Part shown: positions 59,401 through 61,299 of the stretch, piece by piece
Position numbering within the stretch: the stretch's first letter is position 1
Layout: each line of letters begins with the position of its first letter
Origin: Thereva unica
Lineage: Eukaryota; Arthropoda; Insecta; Diptera; Therevidae
Length of the DNA stretch: 64,000 bases
Assembly: GCA_949987705.1 (NCBI GenBank)
Contig: OX465283.1
Coordinates: 51,560,953-51,624,952, forward strand
Reading direction: 5' to 3'
Translations under genes and position numbers: made by a program
Notes under the pieces: generated by a model
The model's input: the letters and a program-made list of their open reading frames with translations, nothing else
Told to the model about the DNA's origin: nothing
Database searches by the model: none

Positions 59401-60414
59401 TCTGGGCTGTCGGTTACGCGTTCTCGCAGCAATACTAGCTCTGATTCTTTCACTTTGTCTAGTGCGTGGGATTCTTGTTTGGCGTAATTCTGTTATGCGG
59501 AACTGATTATCAGGGACCCCCATTTCTCGCAGGTCCTCATAAAGGGCATTTATATCCTCAGCCACATCCTCGCCTTCAGACTCAAAGCAGTTATCGCAAT
59601 ACCAGAAGCCTTCTGGAATTTCAGATATCGGCGGAGTAAGACAATCCATGTGATAACCTTGATTGCAGCCATCGCAGAGAAGCATAACATCTTCGCGATT
59701 TGAACGATTGCAGATTTCACAAAATGTAATATCGTTATCTTCAACCTTGTCATTACATTCTATTTTATTAACTTGATCCTCTCTAATTAGCTTTCTATTG
59801 ATATAGGAGTCAAACACTAAAATTGACTTAAATTCGCGTCGGTCAATGGGGCAAGTTGAAACATTTTTAGCCCATTCATCAATACAAAGAAAACAAAATG
59901 TATGGTCACAAGTAGCGGGTGAGGCTATTTCTTGATTACGGAAAGATAAAAGGCAGATTGGACATTTTTCAGTTTCATCATTGCTGGAATCCGACGCGCA
60001 ACCAACCTCATCTTCACACGCCTTTGAGGTCGAAGCTTTGCTTGACGTGCTTGGTTCATTCTTTGTCGTCACATCATTAACCTGAAATAAAAAAAATCAT
60101 TGTTATTACTGCCCTGTATACTAATTACAATATATAAACACTTTGGATAGAGATTAAAAAAATTCCATTGCGCATTTATTAGATAAAAAACATACCTCAT
60201 TGTCGCTGGCAGAGCCATCATCGCTGTAGACGACGCTCTTACGTTTACGCTTCACATTAGTTCTTGTTGAAACTCTGATATAATCTTCTTCTGAATCACT
60301 TCCACTACTTGTATCTTCTTCATATTCAAATTTCATAATAATTTTTCGTTTATTTCTACCGCGTCGATTATTGAAATTAATGGCCGCATCATCACTTTCA
60401 CCGGTATCCGACAT
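8290..60414 (-). CDS. PHRF1: PHD and RING finger domain-containing protein 1 (whole gene, six coding exons)
   Basis: PHRF1 is a nuclear protein with a RING finger (E3 ubiquitin ligase type), an adjacent PHD finger (histone tail reader) and a C-terminal SRI domain that binds the phosphorylated RNA polymerase II CTD. All three are readable here in that order on the minus strand. Exons: 60196-60414, 58009-60081, about 40228-43519, 8714-8796, 8515-8643, 8290-8448. Phases are 0, 0, 1, 0, 0 at successive junctions and all sites are GT-AG. The predicted protein is about 1,984 residues. Introns are 114 bp, 14.5 kb, 31.4 kb, 70 bp and 66 bp. The two long introns are packed with transposons. Extra small exons inside intron 3 cannot be excluded. 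Confidence 0.9.
8515..8643 (-). CDS. PHRF1: PHRF1 exon 5: first half of SRI domain
   Basis: The 43 codons read [20 protein letters not shown], then [20 protein letters not shown] and VPK. This is the helical N-terminal half of the SRI domain of PHRF1 proteins; KPHY and TKEEYK are family hallmarks. The exon lies between acceptor taaattag|TTC and donor AAG|gtatat and is phase 0 at both ends. The intron to exon 6 is 66 bp. Confidence 0.9.
8714..8796 (-). CDS. PHRF1: PHRF1 exon 4: linker before SRI domain
   Basis: The exon is 83 bases between acceptor ttttttag|TTGCG and donor AAG|gtaaat. Two bases complete a codon begun in exon 3, then the frame reads [20 protein letters not shown] followed by ELQVKDK. 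The [13 protein letters not shown] block precedes the SRI domain in PHRF1. Phase 0 at its end joins exon 5 directly. The start phase agrees with exon 3, which is 31.4 kb away. Confidence 0.85.
9640..10675. repeat. About 1-kb palindromic repeat element inside the LINE
   Basis: Both margins carry repeated ggttaac/gttaacc motifs and the phrase cgttcaaaaactccgtgg on the left versus the inverted gtttttgaacgcgctcc on the right, giving long imperfect inverted repeats. There is no coding frame. The interior includes a tandem duplication (9935-10167). The element replaces or interrupts the RT of the host LINE. Exact ends and a target duplication could not be fixed. Confidence 0.5.
9935..10167. repeat. 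Tandem duplication, two units of 118 and 115 bp
   Basis: Unit 1 (9935-10052) and unit 2 (10053-10167) both begin aaacatatattatttatgta and end tatctatccgcaat. They appear to differ only by a 3-base loss (caataattc versus caattc) and perhaps the junction base. The near identity indicates a recent duplication inside an older repeat. Confidence 0.85.
11756..13330 (+). mobile_element. Degenerate plus-strand LINE reverse transcriptase (Jockey/R1-like)
   Basis: Successive plus-strand frames give the linker ([16 protein letters not shown]), the first RT block (SADN then ISNYMIKKL, interrupted by a MITE), [20 protein letters not shown], the RT block with [12 protein letters not shown], the [10 protein letters not shown] motif and finally [11 protein letters not shown]. 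Frames shift repeatedly, so it is inactive. The copy stops just after YADD, where a different LINE begins. Confidence 0.8.
12520..12647. mobile_element. 128-bp palindromic MITE, copy 2, inside a LINE
   Basis: Identical over its full length to the copy at 3942-4069. It is flanked by aat on both sides. Removing the element and one aat rejoins the LINE codons SADN and ISNYMIKK in frame, which proves the boundaries and a 3-bp target duplication. Perfect arms and identity to the other copy indicate recent activity. Confidence 0.92.
13331..14760 (+). mobile_element. Degenerate LINE with APE-type endonuclease (RTE/CR1-like)
   Basis: The frame at 13512-13844 begins the AP-endonuclease domain ([10 protein letters not shown]) with [20 protein letters not shown] and RIIT. 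Later pieces give [11 protein letters not shown] (catalytic D and N) and, at 14177-14395, [20 protein letters not shown] and [10 protein letters not shown], with the catalytic SDH. The rest is a broken linker. Several frameshifts and stops are present. Related sequence is often annotated craniofacial development protein 2-like in animals. Confidence 0.75.
14080..14128. repeat. Near-perfect hairpin inside the LINE
   Basis: The sequence caacctcttcatacaaaaat is followed within a few bases by its complement atttttgtatgaagaggt. It falls in the endonuclease coding region and duplicates a short piece in inverted orientation, as in a fold-back replication error. Confidence 0.6.
14761..16013. other. 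No clear gene; possible weak LINE remnants
   Basis: Mostly AT-rich. The part from about 15680 has LINE-like composition but no domain I can name. It ends at the target site of the 5.5-kb LINE. Confidence 0.3.
16014..16025 (+). repeat. Target-site duplication, left copy (taggtgtagcat)
   Basis: The 12 bases are repeated exactly at 21575-21586, immediately after the LINE tail, which defines a complete-length insertion. Confidence 0.85.
16389..17915 (+). CDS. LINE ORF1, gag-like nucleic-acid-binding protein
   Basis: The long open frame extends upstream to 16305, but ATG at 16389 (MDPSFRTT) or 16425 (MENKNPKK) is the likelier start. The first third is Lys/Ser/Pro-rich and disordered. The middle (about residues 200-370 of the open frame) is a folded region with [18 protein letters not shown] and [10 protein letters not shown], resembling the C-terminal domain of ORF1 proteins of insect LINEs (DUF4780-like, from memory). 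Near residues 400-460 a 21-residue unit GTAGDTGT.V is repeated about three times. It ends in an acidic tail. The stop overlaps the ORF2 start by 23 bases. No CCHC knuckles were seen. Confidence 0.8.
   Translation: MDPSFRTTRGTFMENKNPKKPIASSSGAPSKTKPTACKGSKVSKREKGALDSNPELPIPSKPTASTEAGPSTALVQSPGASKEAKKTKMPGSKGAPSRVYYQELRNAQRILARYKGVAEGGLTEKQQASIRWATRVAGEQTSQTGNPAPKRQRSLEKPNHPEAKRSRNTSILPATTKTYSQVLEGQIVIAVIDENDPDGTILPDKWRKLEVRLATIFLPILQEHPGTAPHCRDSGWFQGRVKLIACADQRSVDLYKIAISRIGEAWPGAKLKVVRREEIPNRPRARSWIPAEPAEPQAILDIIRLSNPQLQTSSWRITKLEDPKGDGRAVTLVISEESLGPLAKSECVISYGFSSITLRLYKKDSLPQSGTAPPVAPDGEPSGTAGDTGTDVSDSNVPGTAGDTGTQVAEPNVPSIADDTGTGVADPKVPEDTHLPTLGSNDPLLSSEDSNFSVPSPSRTEDELGDFAQLLSVGDDDITLTPEEDEADITVIETDPTTPNHDVESSAD
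17893..21479 (+). CDS. LINE ORF2: endonuclease, reverse transcriptase, RNase H (one frameshift)
   Basis: It starts with ATG at 17893 ([15 protein letters not shown]), typical of the APE endonuclease N-terminus. The frame changes near 18190-18200, where about 25 family residues also seem missing. The remaining 1,093-codon frame contains endonuclease motifs [14 protein letters not shown] and FSDHR (residue ~100), RT motifs PGPDGIYP (~337), [13 protein letters not shown] (~465), RGTPQGG (~522) and YADD (554-557), and RNase H residues D817 (TDGS), E852, D878 and D930. The C-terminus has a CRSCG..HLLCTC motif. All visible RT and RNase H catalytic residues are kept; only the frameshift breaks it. 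Confidence 0.88.
21561..21576 (+). repeat. Telomere-type (AACCT)3 tail of the LINE
   Basis: The element ends aacctaacctaaccta next to the target duplication. (CCTAA)n is the complement of the usual insect telomere repeat TTAGG. Here it serves as the 3' tail in place of poly(A). Confidence 0.75.
21575..21586 (+). repeat. Target-site duplication, right copy (taggtgtagcat)
   Basis: Exact 12-base repeat of 16014-16025. The first two bases (ta) could also be read as part of the AACCTA tail. Confidence 0.85.
21587..22265 (+). mobile_element. Possible degenerate LINE remnant
   Basis: Broken plus-strand text such as [16 protein letters not shown] and, further on, [17 protein letters not shown] resembles the linker and early RT (YQ.GFR..RST) of RTE-like LINEs. 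No continuous frame remains. It directly follows the 5.5-kb LINE. Confidence 0.35.
22266..22548. other. No recognised gene
   Basis: AT-rich intron sequence; no repeat or domain was recognised. Confidence 0.3.
22549..23000 (-). mobile_element. tRNA-headed SINE, minus strand, with poly(A) tail
   Basis: On the minus strand a tRNA-like head (about 23000-22922) is followed by an unrelated body and ends in a run of eleven A (T at 22549-22559). A tRNA promoter head, a body and a poly(A) end are the SINE plan. The poly(A)-proximal body recurs at 56831-56960 without the head, showing that the body is a dispersed repeat. A clear target duplication was not found. Confidence 0.65.
22922..22998 (-). tRNA. 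tRNA-like head of the SINE (degenerate, not a functional tRNA)
   Basis: The minus strand has a box A-like TAGTCTAGGGGTAAGGCG and a perfect T-arm CCGGGTTCGAATCCCGG (box B). The acceptor stem pairs at only six of seven positions, counting wobble pairs. The anticodon stem (around CTGACTGCTATCCCAG) does not form five pairs. It is best read as a SINE-borne relic with internal RNA polymerase III promoter boxes. Confidence 0.5.
23210..23650 (+). mobile_element. 3' end of an RTE-like LINE
   Basis: The plus strand encodes the familiar LINE tail pattern: [32 protein letters not shown] and, after inserted sequence, [20 protein letters not shown]. The start (tgaagaactatggtgccg) matches, in reverse, the LINE at 61.3-62.3 kb, so both belong to one family. 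It is broken. Confidence 0.65.
23651..26186. other. Intron sequence with no recognised gene
   Basis: AT-rich with frequent stops on both strands. No domain-bearing frame, no long inverted repeat with clear ends and no match to other repeats in the window was recognised. Confidence 0.35.
26190..26692. mobile_element. MITE with TTA target duplication (Harbinger-like)
   Basis: Perfect 18-bp terminal inverted repeats TACCCCGGCTTCACCGCC are flanked by TTA on both sides (26187-26189, 26693-26695). A 3-bp TTA/TAA duplication is typical of PIF/Harbinger elements. The 503-bp interior is AT-rich without a transposase frame. Confidence 0.75.
26693..28229. other. Intron sequence with no recognised gene
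   Basis: AT-rich; short frames only. No repeat family was recognised. Confidence 0.35.
28230..29595 (+). mobile_element. Degenerate RTE-like LINE with (GAT)n tail, split by a MITE
   Basis: The plus strand reads [20 protein letters not shown] sequence, [13 protein letters not shown] (RT catalytic region) and [18 protein letters not shown]. After the MITE it reads [19 protein letters not shown], then a [20 protein letters not shown] block, and it ends in gatgatgatgac. The last part is frameshifted. Block order and the GAT-type tail match the copy at 33905-34960. Confidence 0.8.
28865..29120. mobile_element. MITE with perfect 32-bp inverted repeats, AAAT duplication
   Basis: The ends GAAGAGCTTAGATGCAAAAC and its complement extend to 32 identical bases (28865-28896 and 29089-29120). 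aaat flanks both sides. It sits between the LINE blocks RKHLTSR and TKLALYTAL. The interior is AT-rich with T runs. Perfect arms point to a young insertion. Confidence 0.85.
29622..29842. repeat. Dispersed repeat, short copy (family of 48755-49668)
   Basis: From ttcacaccgccgcgttcg through aagtgcgatcacgatcaat to gaaatttttattga, the text matches the copy at 48755-49668, and it ends with the shared actatacg. This copy lacks the nested insert after gaatcat and most of the right half. It abuts the copia element. Confidence 0.75.
29868..30365 (+). pseudogene. copia gag remnant
   Basis: [20 protein letters not shown] and [14 protein letters not shown] match the UBN2-type copia gag region (a short-linker block, then an SRIL..LP motif). 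The frame shifts to another one reading [14 protein letters not shown] and so on. The N-terminus is absent. Near 30190-30360 comes the region preceding the integrase ([20 protein letters not shown]), where the protease normally ends. Confidence 0.7.
30369..31109 (+). pseudogene. copia GAG-pre-integrase and integrase remnant
   Basis: [17 protein letters not shown] is the GAG-pre-integrase HxxxxH motif region and [15 protein letters not shown] the zinc-finger end. Integrase core blocks follow: [14 protein letters not shown] (first D), [12 protein letters not shown] (second D) and [17 protein letters not shown] (E). The catalytic D, D, E are all visible. The frame shifts once near 30540-30730. 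The copia text is cut at FGRQV by the solo LTR. Confidence 0.85.
31110..31609 (+). mobile_element. Solo LTR inserted in the copia element
   Basis: The 500-bp segment begins TGTAGCGG, ends CACTTCA and is flanked by gtag on both sides (31106-31109, 31610-31613). TG...CA ends plus a 4-bp duplication fit an LTR. No internal retrotransposon genes remain, so it is a solo LTR left by recombination. AATAAA-type signals occur inside. Deleting it with one gtag rejoins copia codons FGRQV and [12 protein letters not shown] in frame. Confidence 0.8.
31610..32440 (+). pseudogene. copia reverse transcriptase remnant, first half
   Basis: After [12 protein letters not shown] and a frameshift, [20 protein letters not shown] is the integrase C-terminal region, followed by an acidic linker. 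After an in-frame stop the RT begins: [53 protein letters not shown] and [12 protein letters not shown]. These are the diagnostic copia RT motifs. Confidence 0.85.
32440..33378 (+). pseudogene. copia reverse transcriptase end and RNase H remnant
   Basis: [20 protein letters not shown] continues as NGL, where copia RT has YVDD; the second catalytic aspartate is Asn here. [10 protein letters not shown] is the next block, in which text seems to be missing. After a frameshift come [20 protein letters not shown], then RNase H blocks YSDSDFGG and [19 protein letters not shown], and LADIFTK near the end. The last frame (32779-33378) is intact for 199 codons and ends at TAA. Confidence 0.85.
33390..33896 (+). 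repeat. Putative copia 3' LTR
   Basis: A purine-rich agcaggag tract lies just after the pol stop, followed by TGTTGAGGTG. The segment ends ATTAACAACA, giving TGTTG...CAACA ends, with a polyadenylation signal AATAAA at 33827. Because no 5' partner exists in the window, this rests on position and ends only. Confidence 0.6.
33905..34960 (+). mobile_element. Degenerate RTE-like LINE with (GAT)n tail
   Basis: Plus-strand fragments read [10 protein letters not shown] (RT), [17 protein letters not shown], then text ending in [20 protein letters not shown] (YADD-type site, N for D). Near the end come [17 protein letters not shown] and [15 protein letters not shown], then a tail aatgatgatgatgat. No frame is intact. 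The family looks the same as 28230-29595. Confidence 0.75.
34961..35585 (+). mobile_element. Second RTE-like LINE 3' fragment
   Basis: Directly after the previous tail, text such as [13 protein letters not shown] and [13 protein letters not shown] appears, which belongs upstream of the LINE 3' end. It is followed by [20 protein letters not shown] and a [15 protein letters not shown] ending with a ggatggatgg tail. It is therefore a separate, truncated copy placed tandemly after the first. Confidence 0.6.
35586..36480. other. Intron sequence with no recognised gene
   Basis: AT-rich. A repeated phrase, cgaaaatatgaaataaaat, occurs about twice near 36250-36320. No domain was recognised. Confidence 0.3.
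36500..36835 (-). mobile_element. LINE endonuclease fragment (Jockey/CR1-like)
   Basis: On the minus strand the frame reads [19 protein letters not shown], then IHRYDRDY and [17 protein letters not shown]. These are the TETWL and RGGGV motifs of APE endonucleases of Jockey/CR1-type LINEs. Only the N-terminal half of the domain is present. Confidence 0.75.
36836..38050. other. Intron sequence, no gene identified
   Basis: Short open frames at 37119-37400 (minus) and 37370-37675 (plus) overlap and match nothing I recognise. They could be remnants of LINE ORF1, but this is not supported by motifs. Confidence 0.25.
38060..38967 (+). pseudogene. Helentron-type endonuclease domain remnant
   Basis: The frame at 38060-38356 reads [20 protein letters not shown], then [20 protein letters not shown] and [12 protein letters not shown]. 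This is the AP-endonuclease-like domain found at the C-terminus of Helentron/Helitron2 Rep-helicase proteins. The domain end ([18 protein letters not shown], then [13 protein letters not shown] and stop) is found at 38860-38967. About 430 bp of unrelated AT-rich sequence separates the parts and is probably an insertion. Confidence 0.65.
38968..39235 (+). pseudogene. Helentron/Helitron Rep-region remnant
   Basis: The frame reads [57 protein letters not shown] and [12 protein letters not shown]. This matches the Helitron-like N-terminal region just before the RGSPHAH-type Rep motif, which is lost. It starts directly at the stop codon of the endonuclease remnant, the reverse of the order expected within one Helentron protein. 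Confidence 0.65.
39236..40227. other. End of PHRF1 intron 3 next to exon 3
   Basis: AT-rich. A minus-strand frame at about 39700-39840 contains an isolated [21 protein letters not shown] stretch but no SRI domain. The true SRI exons lie at 8.3-8.6 kb. Nothing else was recognised. Confidence 0.3.
40228..43519 (-). CDS. PHRF1: PHRF1 exon 3: acidic, SP-repeat and SR-rich central region
   Basis: This exon of about 1,097 codons follows acceptor aaaaaatag|GAAGACGAT in phase 0. It begins [19 protein letters not shown] and is acidic. Near full-length residues 864-898 a five-fold SPKTP-type repeat occurs, followed by a long basic, Arg/Ser-rich region (about 1075-1325), a [14 protein letters not shown] motif, and Ser/Pro-rich stretches including [13 protein letters not shown]. 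The end, [13 protein letters not shown], precedes donor GTGGGT. A GTAAAA nine bases downstream is an equally phased alternative. Low-complexity composition is expected for PHRF1, which is poorly conserved here. Confidence 0.88.
43791..44014. mobile_element. Tc1/mariner-type MITE, TA duplication
   Basis: The ends are CAGTCAGTGACTAAATTGAG and the complement of CTCAATTGAGTCACTGACTG; similarity continues through GAGGACACTTGTAAAA for about 35 bp. TA flanks both ends (43789-43790, 44015-44016). CAGT starts and TA targets are typical of Tc1/mariner. It is 224 bp, lacks a transposase, and lies 270 bp before exon 3 in transcript order. Confidence 0.8.
44015..44989. other. Intron sequence, nothing recognised
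   Basis: AT-rich sequence without motif-bearing frames. Confidence 0.3.
44990..45373. mobile_element. Probable MITE with GCCGTGTTCCTTTT ends
   Basis: The left end gccgtgttccttttctactttt is mirrored by aaaaaaggaacacggc on the right. The perfect part is about 14 bp, with looser similarity inward. There is no coding frame and no clear target duplication. Confidence 0.55.
45374..46140. other. Intron sequence with a short inverted repeat
   Basis: AT-rich. The phrases tattctctattacaatatt (45784) and aatattgtaatagaggt (45877) are inverted copies about 75 bp apart, possibly a small element. No gene was recognised. Confidence 0.3.
46141..46335 (+). mobile_element. LINE 3' end fragment
   Basis: Plus-strand text [21 protein letters not shown] and, in another frame, [16 protein letters not shown] followed by a gtagaagaagaac tail resembles the last residues and A-rich tail common to several insect LINEs. 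It is strongly truncated. Confidence 0.45.
46370..46945. repeat. Degenerate repeat array with CCCCTTAGGGG-like units
   Basis: At least five variants of a cccttaggggttgaatttcg-type phrase, each followed by aaaaat(cc/gg)ct text, occur between 46390 and 46820. The array ends with an agcggtttgggctgtgcgtt phrase. It is an irregular array of related units, probably from one dispersed repeat. Confidence 0.55.
47060..47200. repeat. Fragment of a common insect dispersed repeat
   Basis: The sequence containing aaaaagtagcctatgtcctt and aaatttcatcaaaaccac followed by ggttcagcg matches a phrase I know from many insect genomes. The family is not identified with certainty. Confidence 0.4.
47299..47748. mobile_element. 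MITE with GGGCCTTTTCGTAAA ends
   Basis: Left GGGCCTTTTCGTAAATG and right CGTTTACGAAAAGGCCC pair at 16 of 17 positions. aaa flanks both sides. A second inverted pair (cgcaattgtcaaagcaac / gttgctcagttgctttgac) extends the arms. The 450-bp interior is AT-rich without a gene. Confidence 0.7.
47749..48754. other. Intron sequence, nothing recognised
   Basis: AT-rich, no coding motifs. Confidence 0.3.
48755..49668. repeat. Dispersed repeat, longer copy with nested insertion
   Basis: From ttcacactgccgcgttcgcg on the left to aaacgcaatcgcatactata on the right, the margins carry inverted similarity (atgcgattgtgtttc versus gaaacaaacgcaatcgcat). The left 165 bp match the copy at 29622. An insert at 48920-49308 interrupts it. 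No coding frame. Confidence 0.65.
48920..49308. mobile_element. MITE nested in the dispersed repeat
   Basis: The inverted ends are AGCTACGATCCATTG and the complement of CAATGGATCGCAGCT, differing at one position. The empty site is seen in the other copy (gaatcat|tgaaacaac at 29787). Inside, the 23-bp phrase beginning cttgcaagtacttgcgagta occurs twice. The length is about 389 bp. Confidence 0.75.
49669..50200. other. Intron sequence, nothing recognised
   Basis: AT-rich sequence without motif-bearing frames. Confidence 0.3.
50205..50515 (+). pseudogene. Tc1/mariner (Tc3-like) transposase fragment
   Basis: Plus-strand text reads [20 protein letters not shown], then [26 protein letters not shown], a stop and, after a frameshift, [14 protein letters not shown] and NFGGGSVMI. 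This is the region from the second helix-turn-helix into the first catalytic-D block of Tc1-family transposases. A stop and a frameshift show that it is inactive. No terminal repeats were found. Confidence 0.75.
50516..51299. other. Intron sequence, nothing recognised
   Basis: AT-rich sequence with no recognised motif. Confidence 0.3.
51308..51660 (+). mobile_element. Repeat with inverted ends and a SANT/Myb-like coding relic, copy 1
   Basis: The ends are CCATGAGAGTTGA and the complement of TCAACTCGCATGG, flanked by AAATTCAG and AAATTCGG (8 bases, one mismatch). Inside, a plus-strand frame reads [20 protein letters not shown], resembling the start of Myb/SANT-like domains carried by some DNA transposons. 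A related copy in opposite orientation lies at 62658-62882. Confidence 0.55.
51669..53078. other. Intron sequence, no gene identified
   Basis: AT-rich. Overlapping open frames at 52380-52870 on both strands show no recognised domain and are probably chance. Confidence 0.3.
53081..54120 (+). mobile_element. Tc1-type transposon remnant interrupted by a MITE
   Basis: A TA at 53079 is followed by CAGTGGTGGCCATGAAAATA, a typical Tc1-type left end. A short transposase piece ending [15 protein letters not shown] is cut by a 381-bp MITE and continues NDGGNIRI with FSWYGVGPI. Then comes the catalytic block [11 protein letters not shown] with [20 protein letters not shown] (second D and E). The N-terminal DNA-binding part is missing and no matching right end was found. 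Confidence 0.75.
53259..53639. mobile_element. MITE inside the Tc1 transposase
   Basis: 15-bp inverted ends GTGCTTTCAGTAATG bound the insert. Inside is a perfect 16-bp inverted repeat (taatgcatacttgcat at 53269-53284 and its complement at 53342-53357). Removing the insert reconnects the transposase blocks KKIVEYG and NDGGNIRI. Confidence 0.7.
54121..54896. other. Intron sequence, nothing recognised
   Basis: The pair ctgcaaaaacttcttgggcaa (54361) and similar text give no defined repeat. No gene was recognised. Confidence 0.25.
54898..55230. mobile_element. MITE with GGGGTTCACACTGAC ends
   Basis: Left GGGGTTCACACTGACACTCA and, from the right on the other strand, GGGGTTCACATTGACGCCCA match at 17 of 20; both continue AAACATGTTTTA. 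Internal copies of gttttgaaaagctc and cattt/aacatg motifs recur. The element is 333 bp with no coding frame. Confidence 0.7.
55690..55775 (+). mobile_element. LINE 3' end fragment
   Basis: The text ttgcgagaggccaagaccgg through attccggttctagatcc and a tagaatagtagaag tail resembles the fragment at 46141-46335. It is very short and identified only by similarity of its end. Confidence 0.35.
55825..56002. mobile_element. MITE, CCTGTGCTGAAAG family, copy 1
   Basis: The left end is gtacctgtgctgaaat and the right end the complement gactttcagcacagaggc. The interior shares gggcctaaactga and caactcaaacgacttg with the copy at 57330-57520. No coding frame. Confidence 0.6.
56003..56830. other. Intron sequence, nothing recognised
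   Basis: AT-rich sequence with short frames only. Confidence 0.3.
56831..56960 (-). mobile_element. SINE fragment without tRNA head
   Basis: The text ttttttttatgtga, then gacaatctatttt, tatagagtg and gaacagcagctctag matches the poly(A)-side body of the SINE at 22549-23000 in the same orientation. The tRNA head and half of the body are absent, consistent with 5' truncation. Confidence 0.7.
57330..57520. mobile_element. MITE, CCTGTGCTGAAAG family, copy 2 (rearranged)
   Basis: The outer ends gtccttgtgctgaaagtcga and the complement of tcgactttcagcacagggac form imperfect arms of about 60 bp, including caactcaaacgacttg. A third copy of the same end (gactttcagcacaggggcc) lies inside at 57407-57425, so the structure is nested or rearranged. 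Confidence 0.65.
57521..58008. other. Start of PHRF1 intron 2, nothing else recognised
   Basis: AT-rich sequence after the donor of exon 2; no repeats or frames of note. Confidence 0.3.
58009..60081 (-). CDS. PHRF1: PHRF1 exon 2: RING and PHD fingers
   Basis: 691 codons are in phase 0 at both ends (acceptor atttcag|GTTAATG, donor CAG|GTAGGA). The RING finger (full-length residues about 113-153) has [13 protein letters not shown] and CPID, the C3HC4 zinc ligands of E3 ligases. The PHD finger (about 194-238) reads [20 protein letters not shown], then YHMDCLTPP and WYCDNC. A basic KR-rich linker, an Asn-rich region, a proline run and the acidic [20 protein letters not shown] motif follow. The RING-PHD pairing identifies PHRF1. 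Confidence 0.93.
60196..60414 (-). CDS. PHRF1: PHRF1 exon 1: N-terminus
   Basis: It starts with ATG in a good context (aaaATGTCGGATACC) and reads [16 protein letters not shown], a basic RRGRNKRK stretch and a Ser/Asp-rich acidic part. It ends SASDNE|gtatgt. Phase 0 joins the next exon at VNDVTTKNE. Intron 1 is 114 bp (60082-60195). The stretch has no known domain but suits PHRF1 N-termini. Confidence 0.85.
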
Positions 60415-61074
60415 TTTTCTTAAAAAATTATCTCAATGGTACATTTAAAATAAATTGCACTGTGTCCACTTCACTGAATACACAAGTTTCCTTTAACTTC
60501 CACTGTTGTATAAAATTTATGTTTTCGCGATTTTGCAACTCGTAGTTCTCCTTTTCCACAAATGCAATGGCCTTCCTTCGATGGTCGCCAAAAATTCACA
60601 CTCACTTTTAATCCTTCAATGATATCCTAGTAACTTTAACTTAGCAATGTAGAAAATTTATATTATTTTGTGATTGATTCTCTAATTCTATATAAAACTT
60701 CTTCACTATTTCGCAGCGGTGCGGTATTAAAATATTTCCGAAGCGACAGCCATTTTGCTAAATTTTTCCCTTTTTCTCTTCAATTTCGATTACTTCTTTC
60801 TCGATATTTGATATTCTTCTTCTTTTTTTATTGTGATATGAGGTGCAGACATAACATCGAATAAAGCCTTTTGCTTATTGAAGGTAAATTCACATGTATA
60901 GCTTGGGAAAGGAACGTTTTAAAACCGGGGTCCTTCGAGCAAAAGGGAAACCTATTTGGTAAATTTAAAAAAAAAGTGAAGTAGTAAAATAAAAAACTAA
61001 AAATAAAAAACAGTTTTTATGGTTTTGGCACAAAAGTTTCTACATTTCCGCCATCTTGAAATCATTAGTCTTGT
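60415..61074 (-). promoter_or_regulatory. PHRF1: PHRF1 5' untranslated and promoter region
   Basis: Sequence upstream of the start codon up to the MITE at 61078. No clear TATA box at a fixed distance or initiator could be assigned. No divergent gene was recognised. Confidence 0.35.
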
Positions 61075-61077
61075 TAA

Positions 61078-61252
61078 AGGCTGAAGCAGAACCAATCCGT
61101 TCCGTCCGCTCCGCACGTTTTTCCTTTGTTCTTTTTGACATTCCGTCCGCTTGATTGTGGCTACCGTTCCGTTCGTCTCATGGAAAGTTTATGGAAATGT
61201 CAAATTTACAACTTTTAAAAACGGACGGAACGAATTGGTTCTGCTTGAGCCT
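61078..61252. mobile_element. MITE with TAA target duplication upstream of PHRF1
   Basis: The ends AGGCTGAAGCAGAACCAATC and (other strand, right) AGGCTCAAGCAGAACCAATT differ at two of 20 bases, and the arms go on through CGTTCCGTCCG. TAA flanks both sides (61075-61077, 61253-61255), a Harbinger-type target. It lies about 0.66 kb upstream of the PHRF1 start codon. Confidence 0.78.
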
Positions 61253-61299
61253 TAATACTTTCGGCAGCAATTGCCATTGGCATTGCTCAACTTTTAACC

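Noticed and set aside
58482..59453. Alternative frames inside PHRF1 exon 2
   Set aside because: They overlap the RING/PHD exon and carry no recognisable motifs.
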